Below are positions 43,415-52,191 of a stretch of DNA of 64,000 bases, in pieces. The stretch's first letter is position 1. Each line of letters opens with the position of its first letter. The position numbers and the translations under genes are program-made. Under the pieces are notes generated by a model. That model saw nothing but the letters and a program-made list of their open reading frames with translations, ran no database searches and had not been told where the DNA came from. The DNA comes from Mangrovimonas sp. YM274 (GTDB lineage Bacteria; Bacteroidota; Bacteroidia; Flavobacteriales; Flavobacteriaceae), in assembly GCF_030908385.1 (NCBI RefSeq), contig NZ_CP133091.1:1052501-1116500 (forward strand), in the 5' to 3' direction.

Positions 43415-46264
43415 TTAGGCATCCATGTACTCTTCAATAGGCGCACAAGTACAAATAAGATTTCTGTCTCCAAAGGCGTCATCTACACGTCTTACCGTAG
43501 GCCAGAACTTATTGTGCTTTACATAATCCAATGGGAAAGCAGCCTCTTCACGGGTATATGGGAATAACCATTCATCCGATGTCAACATCTCCATGGTGTG
43601 AGGTGCATTTTTAAGAACGTTGTTGGTATCGTCTTTAGTAACTTGATCAATTTCATTTTTAATTGAAATCATGGCATCACAGAAACGATCCATTTCTTCT
43701 TTGCTTTCACTTTCTGTTGGCTCGATCATTAAGGTCCCTGCTACAGGGAATGATACTGTAGGAGCATGGAAACCGTAGTCCATCAAACGTTTTGCAATAT
43801 CCGTTACTTCAATGCCATTGGCTTTAAAGGCACGACAGTCTACAATCATTTCGTGAGCGGCACGTCCACATTCTCCTGAATATAAGGTGTCAAAACTTCC
43901 TTGCAAGCGAGACTTGATATAGTTGGCATTTAAGATGGCAGCTTTTGTAGCGGCAGTAACGCCTTCAGCTCCTAACATTTTAATGTAACCATAAGAAATC
44001 AAACATACTAAAGCCGAGCCATAAGGTGCAGCAGAAATTGCCGTAATGGCTTTTTTACCTCCAGTTTTTACCAATGGGTTTCCTGGAAGGAATGGTGCCA
44101 ATTGCTCCGCAACACAAATAGGGCCAACACCTGGTCCGCCACCTCCGTGAGGAATAGCAAATGTTTTATGTAAGTTTAAGTGACAAACGTCTGCACCAAT
44201 ATTACCTGGGTTGGTAAGTCCAACTTGGGCGTTCATGTTGGCTCCATCCATATACACCTGACCTCCGTTGTCGTGGATAATTTGTGTGATTTCCTTAATG
44301 GCAGATTCGTAAACTCCATGCGTGGAAGGGTAGGTTACCATGATACAAGAAAGGTTGTCCTTGTGCAATTCAGCTTTTTCACGTAAATCATCTACATCTA
44401 TATTTCCTTTGTCTGTAGATTTTGTAACTACCACTTTCATTCCAGCCATTACTGCACTTGCCGGGTTAGTACCGTGTGCAGAAGATGGAATCAAACAGAT
44501 ATTTCTGTGGTGGTCTCCACGAGATTCATGGTAGGCCTTGATAACCATAAGACCGGCAAATTCTCCTTGAGCTCCAGAGTTTGGTTGTAATGATGTGCCT
44601 GCAAATCCTGTAATTTCAGTTAACTGGTCTTCAAGAGACTTTAACATTGTAAGGTATCCTTTGGCTTGTTTAGCAGGAACAAAAGGGTGGATATTGGCCC
44701 ATTTAGCCCAACTTAAAGGAAGCATTTCTGCGGCAGCATTAAGTTTCATGGTACATGATCCCAAAGAGATCATGGAATGATTTAAAGAAAGGTCTTTACG
44801 CTCCAAAGATTTGATGTAACGCATCAATTCTGTTTCAGAATGATATTTGTTAAAAACATCTAGAGTTAAAAAGTCTGAGGTTCTTTCAAGACCTTCAGTA
44901 ATATGATTTGTTTCTTCTAAAGAAGTTAATTTGATTGTTTTCTTTTTGGTAGCCTTGGCAAAAATTTCAATAATTTCATTGACATCGCTCAAAGAGGTTG
45001 TCTCGTTAATTGAAATAGTTACGGTGTGCTTGTTTGGGTAGAAGAAATTAACCTTATGGTCTTTAGCTATTGACTTAATCTTTTTGGATTTGGCTTCAAT
45101 TTGAAGCGTATCAAAGAAACTTGTGTTTAATTGCTTATAACCTAATTCTTCTAAAGCAGCAGCTAAGCTAGCAGCAGAGTGGTGCACTTTATTGGCGATA
45201 AATTCCAAACCTTTTGGTCCGTGGTACACAGCGTACATCCCAGCCATAACAGCCAAAAGTACTTGCGCAGTACAGATGTTAGAAGTAGCTTTATCACGCT
45301 TGATGTGCTGCTCACGAGTTTGAAGGGCCATACGTAGAGCTCTGTTTCCGTTGGTATCTTTGGTTACCCCAATAATACGTCCAGGAATATCACGCTTGTA
45401 AGCTTCTTTGGTTGCAAAGTACGCAGCGTGAGGTCCTCCATATCCCATTGGTACTCCAAAACGTTGAGTGGTCCCTACCACAACATCGGCACCAAATTTC
45501 CCTGGAGCTTCCAATTTTACCAAACTCAAAATATCGGCAGCAACGGCTACTTTAATTTGAGCTAATTGTGCTTTTTCAATAAAAGTTTTGATATCTGTAA
45601 CCTGACCGTCTTTTCCTGGGTACTGTAAAATGGCACCAAAGAAATTTGAAGAGAAGTCGAATTCCTCTTCGTTACCAATCACTAATTCCACACCAATTGG
45701 TAAGGCACGGGTTTCAAGTAGCGATAGGGTTTGAGGTAAAATTAACTCGGAAACAAAGAATTTGTTAACGCCTGCTTTCTTTTGATCTCTAGAACGCACC
45801 GCAAACAACAAACTCATAGCTTCAGCAGCAGCAGTACTTTCATCCAATAAAGAAGCATTGGCAAGTTCCATACCTGTAAGGTCGCTTACCATGGTTTGGA
45901 AGTTAAGTAGCGCTTCCAATCTACCTTGGGCAATTTCTGCTTGGTACGGTGTGTAGGCAGTATACCATCCTGGGTTCTCTAAAATGTTACGTTGTATAAC
46001 AGCCGGGAGAATGGTAGGGTGGTAACCTAAACCAATATATGTTTTGTAAACTTTATTTTTATTAGAAAGTTCATGAATATGGTTGAGGTATTCGTTTTCT
46101 GTCATTGGAGCCGCAAGCTTCAAATCTTTTTGTAATCGAATATCATCCGGAATAGTTTCGTAAATGAGTTGGTCTAAAGAGTCTACACCTATTGTTTCCA
46201 ACATCATTTTTTGGTCTTCCTCTCTTGGACCAATGTGACGCAAAGCGAAAGCATTTGTATTCAT
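43415..46264 (-). CDS. gcvP: glycine dehydrogenase (decarboxylating), P protein
   Basis: This PLP-dependent P protein of the glycine cleavage system decarboxylates glycine and passes the aminomethyl group to the lipoyl H protein. The 949 residues form the single-chain (fused alpha-beta) type: an N-terminal half with RHIGPREED and the C-terminal half with the PLP Lys (about residue 700) in LNLHKTFAIPHGGGGPGVGP. MVTYPSTHGVYE and MDGANMNAQ are also present. The T and H protein genes are not in the window. CAAAATTA at 46291-46298 reads TAATTTTG on the minus strand, a possible -7, but no good -33 TTG is found. Confidence 0.97.
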   Translation of the reverse strand: MNTNAFALRHIGPREEDQKMMLETIGVDSLDQLIYETIPDDIRLQKDLKLAAPMTENEYLNHIHELSNKNKVYKTYIGLGYHPTILPAVIQRNILENPGWYTAYTPYQAEIAQGRLEALLNFQTMVSDLTGMELANASLLDESTAAAEAMSLLFAVRSRDQKKAGVNKFFVSELILPQTLSLLETRALPIGVELVIGNEEEFDFSSNFFGAILQYPGKDGQVTDIKTFIEKAQLAQIKVAVAADILSLVKLEAPGKFGADVVVGTTQRFGVPMGYGGPHAAYFATKEAYKRDIPGRIIGVTKDTNGNRALRMALQTREQHIKRDKATSNICTAQVLLAVMAGMYAVYHGPKGLEFIANKVHHSAASLAAALEELGYKQLNTSFFDTLQIEAKSKKIKSIAKDHKVNFFYPNKHTVTISINETTSLSDVNEIIEIFAKATKKKTIKLTSLEETNHITEGLERTSDFLTLDVFNKYHSETELMRYIKSLERKDLSLNHSMISLGSCTMKLNAAAEMLPLSWAKWANIHPFVPAKQAKGYLTMLKSLEDQLTEITGFAGTSLQPNSGAQGEFAGLMVIKAYHESRGDHHRNICLIPSSAHGTNPASAVMAGMKVVVTKSTDKGNIDVDDLREKAELHKDNLSCIMVTYPSTHGVYESAIKEITQIIHDNGGQVYMDGANMNAQVGLTNPGNIGADVCHLNLHKTFAIPHGGGGPGVGPICVAEQLAPFLPGNPLVKTGGKKAITAISAAPYGSALVCLISYGYIKMLGAEGVTAATKAAILNANYIKSRLQGSFDTLYSGECGRAAHEMIVDCRAFKANGIEVTDIAKRLMDYGFHAPTVSFPVAGTLMIEPTESESKEEMDRFCDAMISIKNEIDQVTKDDTNNVLKNAPHTMEMLTSDEWLFPYTREEAAFPLDYVKHNKFWPTVRRVDDAFGDRNLICTCAPIEEYMDA

Positions 46265-46385
46265 TCTAAAAAAATTGTGTTTTTGAGGCGCAAAATTACG
46301 GAATTAATCATGGTTTTATGTTAATGATAATGAAAGTTTTTTAACCAATTTCACCTCTTATTAACACTTTAATTATTTTTGTAAA

Positions 46386-47216
46386 GTGAGGTTTCTAAAA
46401 CGCATTTTCAATTTTTACATCAATAGCAGTATTCACGTGGCTTTGGCGATATATGCTATGTCATGGATTACGTTAATCGAGTATGGTTTACCTTATGATG
46501 AAGCCGTTCTGTATTTTATATTTTATGCCAGTATTACTGGTTATAATTTTGTTAAATATTTTGGTTTGGCCAAGTTTCATCATCGAAGTTTAGCCTATTG
46601 GCTACGTATTATTCAAGTTTTTTCTACTATTTGTTTTGTGCTTATGACTTATTATGCCCTGAAATTGGAGCTAGAAACGTTATGGATTATTGCCTTTTTT
46701 GGTCTTGTTACTTTCTTTTACGCCGTTCCATTTTTCCCAAGGAAAATGTTGTACGATAAGAATCAAAATCTAAGAGATATTAGTGGTATAAAAGTGTATG
46801 TCATAGCCTTGGTCTGGGCTGGTGTTACTGTGTTTTTGCCATTGTTGAATGCAGGTCACACCATAGGGTTTGGAGAAGTTTTGCCATTTATGCAACGGTT
46901 TGTGTTTGTATTAGTGTTAATACTGCCGTTTGAGATTCGGGATTTAAATTATGATAGTTTGAAACTGGCCACTATTCCGCAGAAAATAGGAATTAAGGCT
47001 ACCAAGATTTTTGGAGGGATTTTATTATTACTGTTACTGGTATTGGAGCTGTTTAGGGAGGAGTCAACCTTAAAATTTAAGCTGTGCCTCTTTTTGGTGT
47101 CGTTGGTTTTAGGAGCTCTGTTATATTTTGCCCATAAAGACCAAAAGCCATATTACAGCAGTTTTTGGGTTGAAGGAGTCCCAATATTGTGGTTAGTGTT
47201 GATCTTGCTTCTGTAG
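46386..47216 (+). CDS. UbiA-like prenyltransferase-related membrane protein
   Basis: The 276-residue polytopic membrane protein has about eight hydrophobic segments and looks like a divergent UbiA-superfamily member. The second Asp-rich region is recognisable (LPFEIRDLNYDSLKLATIPQKIGI, about 178-200). The first motif, NDxxDxxxD in true prenyltransferases, is replaced by TGYNFVKYFGLAK. It may therefore be inactive as a transferase or use a different reaction. An in-frame stop at 46362 leaves GTG 46386 as the first start. A -7 motif TATTTTTG ends at 46381, so the mRNA may be leaderless. The end overlaps the opposite-strand small gene by 24 bp. Confidence 0.75.
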   Translation: MRFLKRIFNFYINSSIHVALAIYAMSWITLIEYGLPYDEAVLYFIFYASITGYNFVKYFGLAKFHHRSLAYWLRIIQVFSTICFVLMTYYALKLELETLWIIAFFGLVTFFYAVPFFPRKMLYDKNQNLRDISGIKVYVIALVWAGVTVFLPLLNAGHTIGFGEVLPFMQRFVFVLVLILPFEIRDLNYDSLKLATIPQKIGIKATKIFGGILLLLLLVLELFREESTLKFKLCLFLVSLVLGALLYFAHKDQKPYYSSFWVEGVPILWLVLILLL

Positions 47217-47456
47217 GAATTCATTAAAATTTTGATGCAAGTCTTTACGCTCCCTTTCCTTAAGGCATTCAATTTTAGAGTCTTTAACAATTTTTGTGAG
47301 TTTTTTGTTTTGTTTAGTGTAGGATCTTGTCATTTTACACCAGCAAAACCTGAAGTTTAATTTTAATTTTTCCCAGAAGGAGGCTTCTCCGTATTGAGAC
47401 CGGTCGCAAATTTCCATTGCTTCATCACAGGATATAAAAAGGATACTTTTTTTCAT
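47193..47456 (-). CDS. small Cys-containing protein next to an ECF sigma gene
   Basis: The 87-residue product follows the sigma gene by 4 bases. It starts MKKSILFISCDEAMEICDRSQYG-like with Cys at about 10, 17, 38 and 40 (FRFCWCKM), then a Lys/Glu-rich helix with no membrane segment. By position it could be a regulator or anti-sigma factor of the upstream ECF sigma, with the Cys residues as a zinc or redox site. This is inference; I do not recognise a characterised family. Its 3' end overlaps the convergent membrane-protein gene by 24 bp. Confidence 0.7.
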   Translation of the reverse strand: MKKSILFISCDEAMEICDRSQYGEASFWEKLKLNFRFCWCKMTRSYTKQNKKLTKIVKDSKIECLKERERKDLHQNFNEFLQKQDQH

Positions 47457-47460
47457 AAAA

Positions 47461-48012
47461 TCAAAACCAATTTTGTTCGAGGCATGCGGCCATTGCAGTT
47501 CTGGCCCTATGGATGATAACCCAAAGGTTAGACGGCGTTATTTTTAATTCATTACAGATAGTTTCGGTGTCCATGCCTTCAATGGTTTTCATTTTAAAGA
47601 CCAATGCTTGCTTTTCTGGGAGTTTGCCCATACACTCGTGGATGGCGTCTCCCAGTTCTTTATTTTCCAATTTGTCCTCTGCTGTTTTGTCAAAAGGGTC
47701 GGCTACACGTTCCTCCAGCCAATCCCCCTCATCTGTGGGCGAGTTATAGGAAATCCTAACTTCGGCCTGTCCCTTTTTGGAGTTTGATTTTCGATAGTAA
47801 TCAATAATTTTCCGCTTCAAAATTGAAATGAGCCATGTGCGTTCACTAGCTTCTCCCTTGTAGTTTTTCATGGATTTCAATGCCGAAAAAAACGCTTCTT
47901 GTACCAAGTCTTTGGCAATTTCCCTGTCGTTTACCCTAGCAATGGTATAATTGAACAGATAATCGGAGTAAAGCACAACCCATTTGGTAGGATCTAATTG
48001 GTGTTTTGGCAT
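47461..48012 (-). CDS. RNA polymerase sigma factor, ECF subfamily
   Basis: This 183-residue sigma-70-family factor has region 2 (about 15-75, LFNYTIARVNDREIAKDLVQ to TWLISILKRKIIDYYRK), which binds core RNA polymerase and the -10. A linker leads to region 4 (about 125-175, LPEKQALVFKMKTIEGMDTETICNELKITPSN), which binds the -35. No region 3 or signal-receiving domain is present. A small Cys-containing protein follows 4 bases later, so the pair is a probable regulatory unit. Target genes cannot be told from this window. Confidence 0.92.
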   Translation of the reverse strand: MPKHQLDPTKWVVLYSDYLFNYTIARVNDREIAKDLVQEAFFSALKSMKNYKGEASERTWLISILKRKIIDYYRKSNSKKGQAEVRISYNSPTDEGDWLEERVADPFDKTAEDKLENKELGDAIHECMGKLPEKQALVFKMKTIEGMDTETICNELKITPSNLWVIIHRARTAMAACLEQNWF

Positions 48013-48157
48013 ATTGACTTACATCTGTTTCTTCAAATGTAGGATAAAAAAATCAGTTTCTATTGTCCTTGCAGGTAATATGTTAAAAGGAATATACTGG
48101 TAAGGAATAAGGACCTATATTTATGAAAGGATCTGAAGTGTAAATTGATGGTATGAG

Positions 48158-48194
48158 CAAAAAAATAAGGGACATAGTAAGTCTTATGTCCCTT
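48158..48194 (-). terminator. terminator for the CDGSH gene
   Basis: The stem AAGGGACATA / TATGTCCCTT has an 8-base loop. On the minus strand it is followed by TTATTTTTTT, so it ends the transcript that reads through 48267-48488, about 70 bases after that stop. Confidence 0.85.
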
Positions 48195-48266
48195 GGATTT
48201 TAATGGGGTGTTTTAAATCCTTAAATATCGAATTTTTCCATAAGGATTAATCCGAAATATTGAAGT

Positions 48267-48488
48267 TTAAGGCTTAGGTGGCAAATCGAAAGCTTTTGCC
48301 TCATGTTCAAAATTGTTGCGATGGCTGCCATCACAAAATGGTTTGTTTTCCGATCTTCCACAGCGACAAAGTGAGACTAAAGTTCGACCTCCTAATCCGT
48401 AGACATTACCTTCTTTATCGACAATTTCAAAATCGCCATCTACTTTTACGCTACCGTTGCTAAGTATAGTAAGTTTGGTTTTAGACAT
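48267..48488 (-). CDS. CDGSH-type [2Fe-2S] protein
   Basis: This 73-residue small iron-sulfur protein has a single CDGSH motif, CRCGRSENKPFCDGSH (about 45-60), whose three Cys and one His hold a [2Fe-2S] cluster. The start is ATG 48488 (MSKTKLTILSNGS). The longer reading from 48527 adds 13 residues with no family support. It stands alone, divergent from the ScyD-like gene, with its own terminator. It is probably involved in redox or iron handling in the cytoplasm; no partner is evident. Confidence 0.9.
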   Translation of the reverse strand: MSKTKLTILSNGSVKVDGDFEIVDKEGNVYGLGGRTLVSLCRCGRSENKPFCDGSHRNNFEHEAKAFDLPPKP

Positions 48489-48735
48489 ATTTGTTATAGT
48501 ATTGATTGTTTTAGCTAAGATATGCATTTTTAAAATTGGGACTACAGTTTTGATGCATACGTCACCTAAATTTATGGTTCTGAGTAGCTTTTAATACGGT
48601 TTGATTAATTTTTACTATATTTAACACTCTCTACTTTAGGTAATTATAGCACTTTTACCGAATCAATTTTCCTCAAAATTTACAGTTTTCCGCTTAGTTT
48701 CTACCTCATTCAGTCTACTATTTATGGGGTTAACA

Positions 48736-48751
48736 GTTCAGTTTTCTGAAC
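48736..48751 (+). promoter_or_regulatory. short dyad in the leader of the ScyD-like gene
   Basis: GTTCAG-TTTT-CTGAAC is a perfect 6-bp inverted repeat 30 bases before the ATG. It may form a small leader hairpin or an operator; I cannot say which. The 293 bases between the CDGSH and ScyD-like genes hold nothing else I can name. Confidence 0.3.
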
Positions 48752-48781
48752 CTAATTGCAATCAATTTAAAACTTATCAAA

Positions 48782-49885
48782 ATGAAAAATCCATTATTCA
48801 AAGGAGTGGTTGTTTTACTAATCCTTATCGTTTTTGGCTGTAGCTCTGAGCCAGTATCCCAATCAGACGCAATGACTATTGAACCAACTCTCAATTCTTC
48901 TGTAGCTGATGCCAGTCGTATGGAGGCTGGAGAATTGATGGGGCCATTGTTCGATTTGGCCGTAAGTCCAAATAATACCATTTTAGTCGCCGATGTGTCA
49001 GTTGGTATTTCTACCTCGCAAGGTGAGTTGCAGTTTGTGCTTCCAGGAGTGTCATCCATAGCTTCAATAGGCAATGGTGTCATGTGGGCAACAAGAGGAG
49101 GAGCTGGGCCGAATACTGAGTATTCAGGGCAAGCAATTTACCGTGTTGGAAATGGAAATACTAACCAAATAGCTAATCTATTTGACTTTGAGTTTGATAA
49201 TAACCCAGATGGTCAAGAAGTTGATTCCAACCCCTATGCGGTTGCAGCAACAAATGCGAAAGAAGCTTTGGTAGCAGATGCCGGTGCGAATGACTTACTT
49301 AGGGTTGACAATAAGGGGAACATTGATGTGGTTGCTGTATTTCCAAATGAAATGGTATCAACTGCAAATGCGCAATCCTTGGTAGGATGCCCAGAACCTA
49401 TTTCGGGTTTCGAATTTATATGCGATGTTCCAATGATGCCTGCTCAGGCAGTTCCTACCTCTATAGCTATCGGTCCTGATGGTTATTATTATGTAGGAGA
49501 GTTAAAGGGGTTTCCAGCGCCGGCGGGAGCTTCCAATATCTGGCGTATTGCTCCAGATGCTTCAGGAGCCATGTGTGGCTCAAGCGAAGATTGTGTGAAG
49601 TTTTTTAACGGAGGTTTTACATCTATTGTTGATTTGGTGTTTGGCCCGGATGGGAATTTATATGTGGCCGAACTTGATGAGCAAAGCTGGTTTGCCGTTG
49701 AATTTTTAGGAACAGGAATGGGAGGTAGCATTAAGATGTGCGATATGGAAACGAAACAGGTTACTACCATTGCAACTGGTATTCCTTTACTTACAGCCAT
49801 AACATTTGATAAGCAAGGTAACCTATGGGCAACACAAAATGCCTTGATACCTGGCTTGGCAGAGGTTGTACAAGTTTCCTATTAG
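48782..49885 (+). CDS. ScyD/ScyE-family beta-propeller lipoprotein
   Basis: The 367-residue product has a lipoprotein signal (LILIVFGCSS, Cys about 20). A beta-propeller of the ScyD/ScyE family (NHL-like blades) follows, with repeated SPNNTILVADV, IGPDGYYYVGEL and FGPDGNLYVAELD motifs. The family name comes from the cyanobacterial scytonemin cluster, but Flavobacteria have no scytonemin pathway here, so the function is unknown. It is probably on the outside of a membrane. A bidirectional terminator follows. Confidence 0.83.
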   Translation: MKNPLFKGVVVLLILIVFGCSSEPVSQSDAMTIEPTLNSSVADASRMEAGELMGPLFDLAVSPNNTILVADVSVGISTSQGELQFVLPGVSSIASIGNGVMWATRGGAGPNTEYSGQAIYRVGNGNTNQIANLFDFEFDNNPDGQEVDSNPYAVAATNAKEALVADAGANDLLRVDNKGNIDVVAVFPNEMVSTANAQSLVGCPEPISGFEFICDVPMMPAQAVPTSIAIGPDGYYYVGELKGFPAPAGASNIWRIAPDASGAMCGSSEDCVKFFNGGFTSIVDLVFGPDGNLYVAELDEQSWFAVEFLGTGMGGSIKMCDMETKQVTTIATGIPLLTAITFDKQGNLWATQNALIPGLAEVVQVSY

Positions 49886-49911
49886 AAGTAGTTTGGTTCT
49901 AAATTATAACA

Positions 49912-49944
49912 AAAAAAAAGGGCGATGATCACCGCCCTTTTTTT
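49912..49944. terminator. bidirectional terminator
   Basis: The stem AAAAAGGGCG / CGCCCTTTTT surrounds ATGATCAC and is flanked by A-run and T-run, between the convergent ScyD-like and M3 peptidase genes. Confidence 0.93.
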
Positions 49945-49955
49945 GTATTCAAAAG

Positions 49956-51992
49956 CTATTGCTTTTCTATTAAACCAGCTCTTCTTAAAAGAGCTTCTGG
50001 TTGTGGTTCTTTGCCTCTAAAACGCTTGTATAGTGTCATTGGATCTTCAGTACCACCTCGAGATAAAATGTTGTCCATGAACTTTTGGGCAACCTGTTTA
50101 TTAAAAATACCTTGCTCGGTGAAATATTCAAAAGCATCAGCATCCAAAACTTCGGCCCATTTGTAACTGTAGTATCCTGATGAGTAACCCCCTTGGAAAA
50201 TATGTGAAAAAGACGTACTCATAGAGTTTTCAGGAACATCAGGGTAGAGTCTAGTGCTTTCAAAAGCTTCGATTTCGTGTTTCTTTACATTGGTAATTGG
50301 GGATGGGTCTTGACCATGCCAGCTCATGTCTAAAAGTCCAAAACTTAATTGCCTTAGGGTGTGCATACCTTCGTGGAAAGTGGCTGATTCCTTAATTTTA
50401 TTCACCAATTCCATGGGGATTAACTCGCCTGTTTCGTAATGTTTGGCAAACAACTCCAAAGCTTCTTTTTCATAACACCAGTTTTCCAAAACTTGGCTTG
50501 GAAGTTCTACAAAATCCCAAAATACACTGGTTCCAGATAGGCTAGGATATGTCGTGTCAGCCAACATACCATGAAGAGCATGACCAAATTCGTGGAACAA
50601 GGTGGTTACTTCATTAAAGGTTAGTAATGAAGGTTTGCTTTTTGTTGGTTTTGTAAAGTTACATACAATGGAAATGTGAGGTCTTTCATTAGCACCATCT
50701 TTCCTGAATTGAGGCTTATATGAAGTCATCCAAGCACCGTTTCTTTTTCCTGGTCTAGGGAAAAAGTCGGCGTAGAAAATAGCAATTAAGTCACCTTGCT
50801 CATTAGTAACTTTATAGGTAAGAACCTCGGCGTGGTATTTGTCAATGTCATGAATTTCTTCAAAATGAAGTCCGTAAAGTTTTTGAGCCACGGTAAAAGC
50901 ACCATCAATAACATTTTCTAATTTGAAGTACGGTTTTAATTTCTCGTCATCCAAATCGAATAGTTTTTGCTTCAATTTTTCAGAATAATAAGAAGAATCC
51001 CATTTTTGAAGTACTTCAATGCCGTCTAATTCTTTGGCAAATTCCTGTAGATTGGCAAATTCCCTTTCAGCTGCAGGTTTGGCTTTGTCTAGTAATTCGT
51101 GAAGGAATTTGTTGACGTTGTCTGGCGTTTTGGCCATACGTTCTTCCAAAACAAAATGAGCATGGGTTTTATAGCCTAAGAGATTGGCGCGTTGGTAGCG
51201 AAGTTTTGCAATTTCCAATACATTTTCTTGATTGTCCAACGCATCGTTTTTAAATGCTTTCGCTCCAAAGGCAACAGCTAATTTTTTGCGTAATTCCCTA
51301 TTGCTAGCATAGGTCATAAACGGAATGTAGCTAGGGTAATCCAAAGTAATGATCCAGCCCTCTACGTTTTTTGATTCCGCCAATTGTTTGGCAGCTTCTT
51401 TCGCACCTTCCGGCAGTCCATCCAAATCGTCTTCATTGGTAATGACCATTTCGAAATTATTGGTTTCAGCAAGAACATTTTCGCCAAACTTCAATTTAAG
51501 TTGACTTAATTTCTTGTCAATTTCTCGTAGTTGTTGCTTTTTGTCTTCGGGTAAGTTGGCCCCGTTTCTTGAAAAACTTTTATATTTTTTGTCTAATAAG
51601 GTGCGCTGCTCCGTCGTCAACTCCAATTCGTCTTTCATCTCATAAACAGCTTTGATACGCTTAAAAAGCGCTTCGTTTAAAGTGATGTCATTACTGAATT
51701 CTGAAAGTAAGGGAGAAACCTCTTGCGCTATTTTTTGAATTTCGTCATTGGTTTCAGCAGAATTTAAGTTGAAAAAAATACTTGAAATACGATCCAATTG
51801 TTCTCCTGAAAAATCCAAAGCTTCCACAGTATTTTCAAATGATGGCGCTTCCGGGTTAGCGGTAATGGCATCGATTTCAGCTTTAGCCTGAGCAATTCCT
51901 TCCTTAAAGGCTGGGAGGAAATCTTCGGTTTTTATTTTTGAAAATGGGGCAGTATTGAATGGCGTATCAAAAGGCTTGTTGAGAATATTCAT
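49956..51992 (-). CDS. M3-family metallopeptidase (oligopeptidase A/Dcp-like)
   Basis: This 678-residue cytoplasmic zinc oligopeptidase degrades short peptides, including signal peptides in E. coli OpdA. The zinc motif LFHEFGHALHGML (HExxH) is near residues 455-467, with the third ligand Glu in FWDFVELPSQVLENW downstream. Length and helical architecture fit the family. I chose the ATG at 51992 (MNILNKPFDTPF), since the 4 extra residues from 52004 have no support. The candidate small RNA starts on the opposite strand about 115 bases upstream. Confidence 0.94.
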   Translation of the reverse strand: MNILNKPFDTPFNTAPFSKIKTEDFLPAFKEGIAQAKAEIDAITANPEAPSFENTVEALDFSGEQLDRISSIFFNLNSAETNDEIQKIAQEVSPLLSEFSNDITLNEALFKRIKAVYEMKDELELTTEQRTLLDKKYKSFSRNGANLPEDKKQQLREIDKKLSQLKLKFGENVLAETNNFEMVITNEDDLDGLPEGAKEAAKQLAESKNVEGWIITLDYPSYIPFMTYASNRELRKKLAVAFGAKAFKNDALDNQENVLEIAKLRYQRANLLGYKTHAHFVLEERMAKTPDNVNKFLHELLDKAKPAAEREFANLQEFAKELDGIEVLQKWDSSYYSEKLKQKLFDLDDEKLKPYFKLENVIDGAFTVAQKLYGLHFEEIHDIDKYHAEVLTYKVTNEQGDLIAIFYADFFPRPGKRNGAWMTSYKPQFRKDGANERPHISIVCNFTKPTKSKPSLLTFNEVTTLFHEFGHALHGMLADTTYPSLSGTSVFWDFVELPSQVLENWCYEKEALELFAKHYETGELIPMELVNKIKESATFHEGMHTLRQLSFGLLDMSWHGQDPSPITNVKKHEIEAFESTRLYPDVPENSMSTSFSHIFQGGYSSGYYSYKWAEVLDADAFEYFTEQGIFNKQVAQKFMDNILSRGGTEDPMTLYKRFRGKEPQPEALLRRAGLIEKQ

Positions 51993-52069
51993 ATGATGGA
52001 ACATTAATTCAATCTTAATTGTACTCCTTTTCTGAGGGAAGGCAATTTTAGGATTAATTAACGATATTT

Positions 52070-52103
52070 TTTGATTTGTATTTGAATTATATTGCTACTT
52101 TTG
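52070..52103 (+). promoter_or_regulatory. promoter for a small RNA candidate
   Basis: TTTG (52075-52078) lies 17 bp, and an alternative TTG (52071-52073) 22 bp, before TACTTTTG (52096-52103), a perfect TAnnTTTG match. No ORF begins downstream on this strand. A terminator hairpin comes within 60 bases. Confidence 0.6.
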
Positions 52104-52108
52104 TCCTC

Positions 52109-52190
52109 GAATCATTAAAGGCGTCAGAAATGACTCTTAAAATAATTGATTAATAGCTTTAAAACCTCGACTTCAGTCGGGGTTTTTTAA
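52109..52190 (+). ncRNA. candidate small intergenic RNA of about 80 nt
   Basis: Between the divergent M3 peptidase start and the purE stop, a plus-strand promoter (52070-52103) is followed by about 80 bases that end in a terminator hairpin (52161-52188). The body contains a short GTCA-GAAA-TGAC hairpin (52123-52134) with a GNRA tetraloop and no usable ORF. This is a proposal from layout; I do not recognise an Rfam family. Confidence 0.45.
52161..52190. terminator. terminator hairpin between the small RNA candidate and purE
   Basis: AACCTCGACT / AGTCGGGGTT with loop TC (one T-G wobble) has T-runs on both sides. It can end the plus-strand small RNA and the minus-strand purK-purE transcript. 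Confidence 0.88.
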
Positions 52191-52191
52191 A

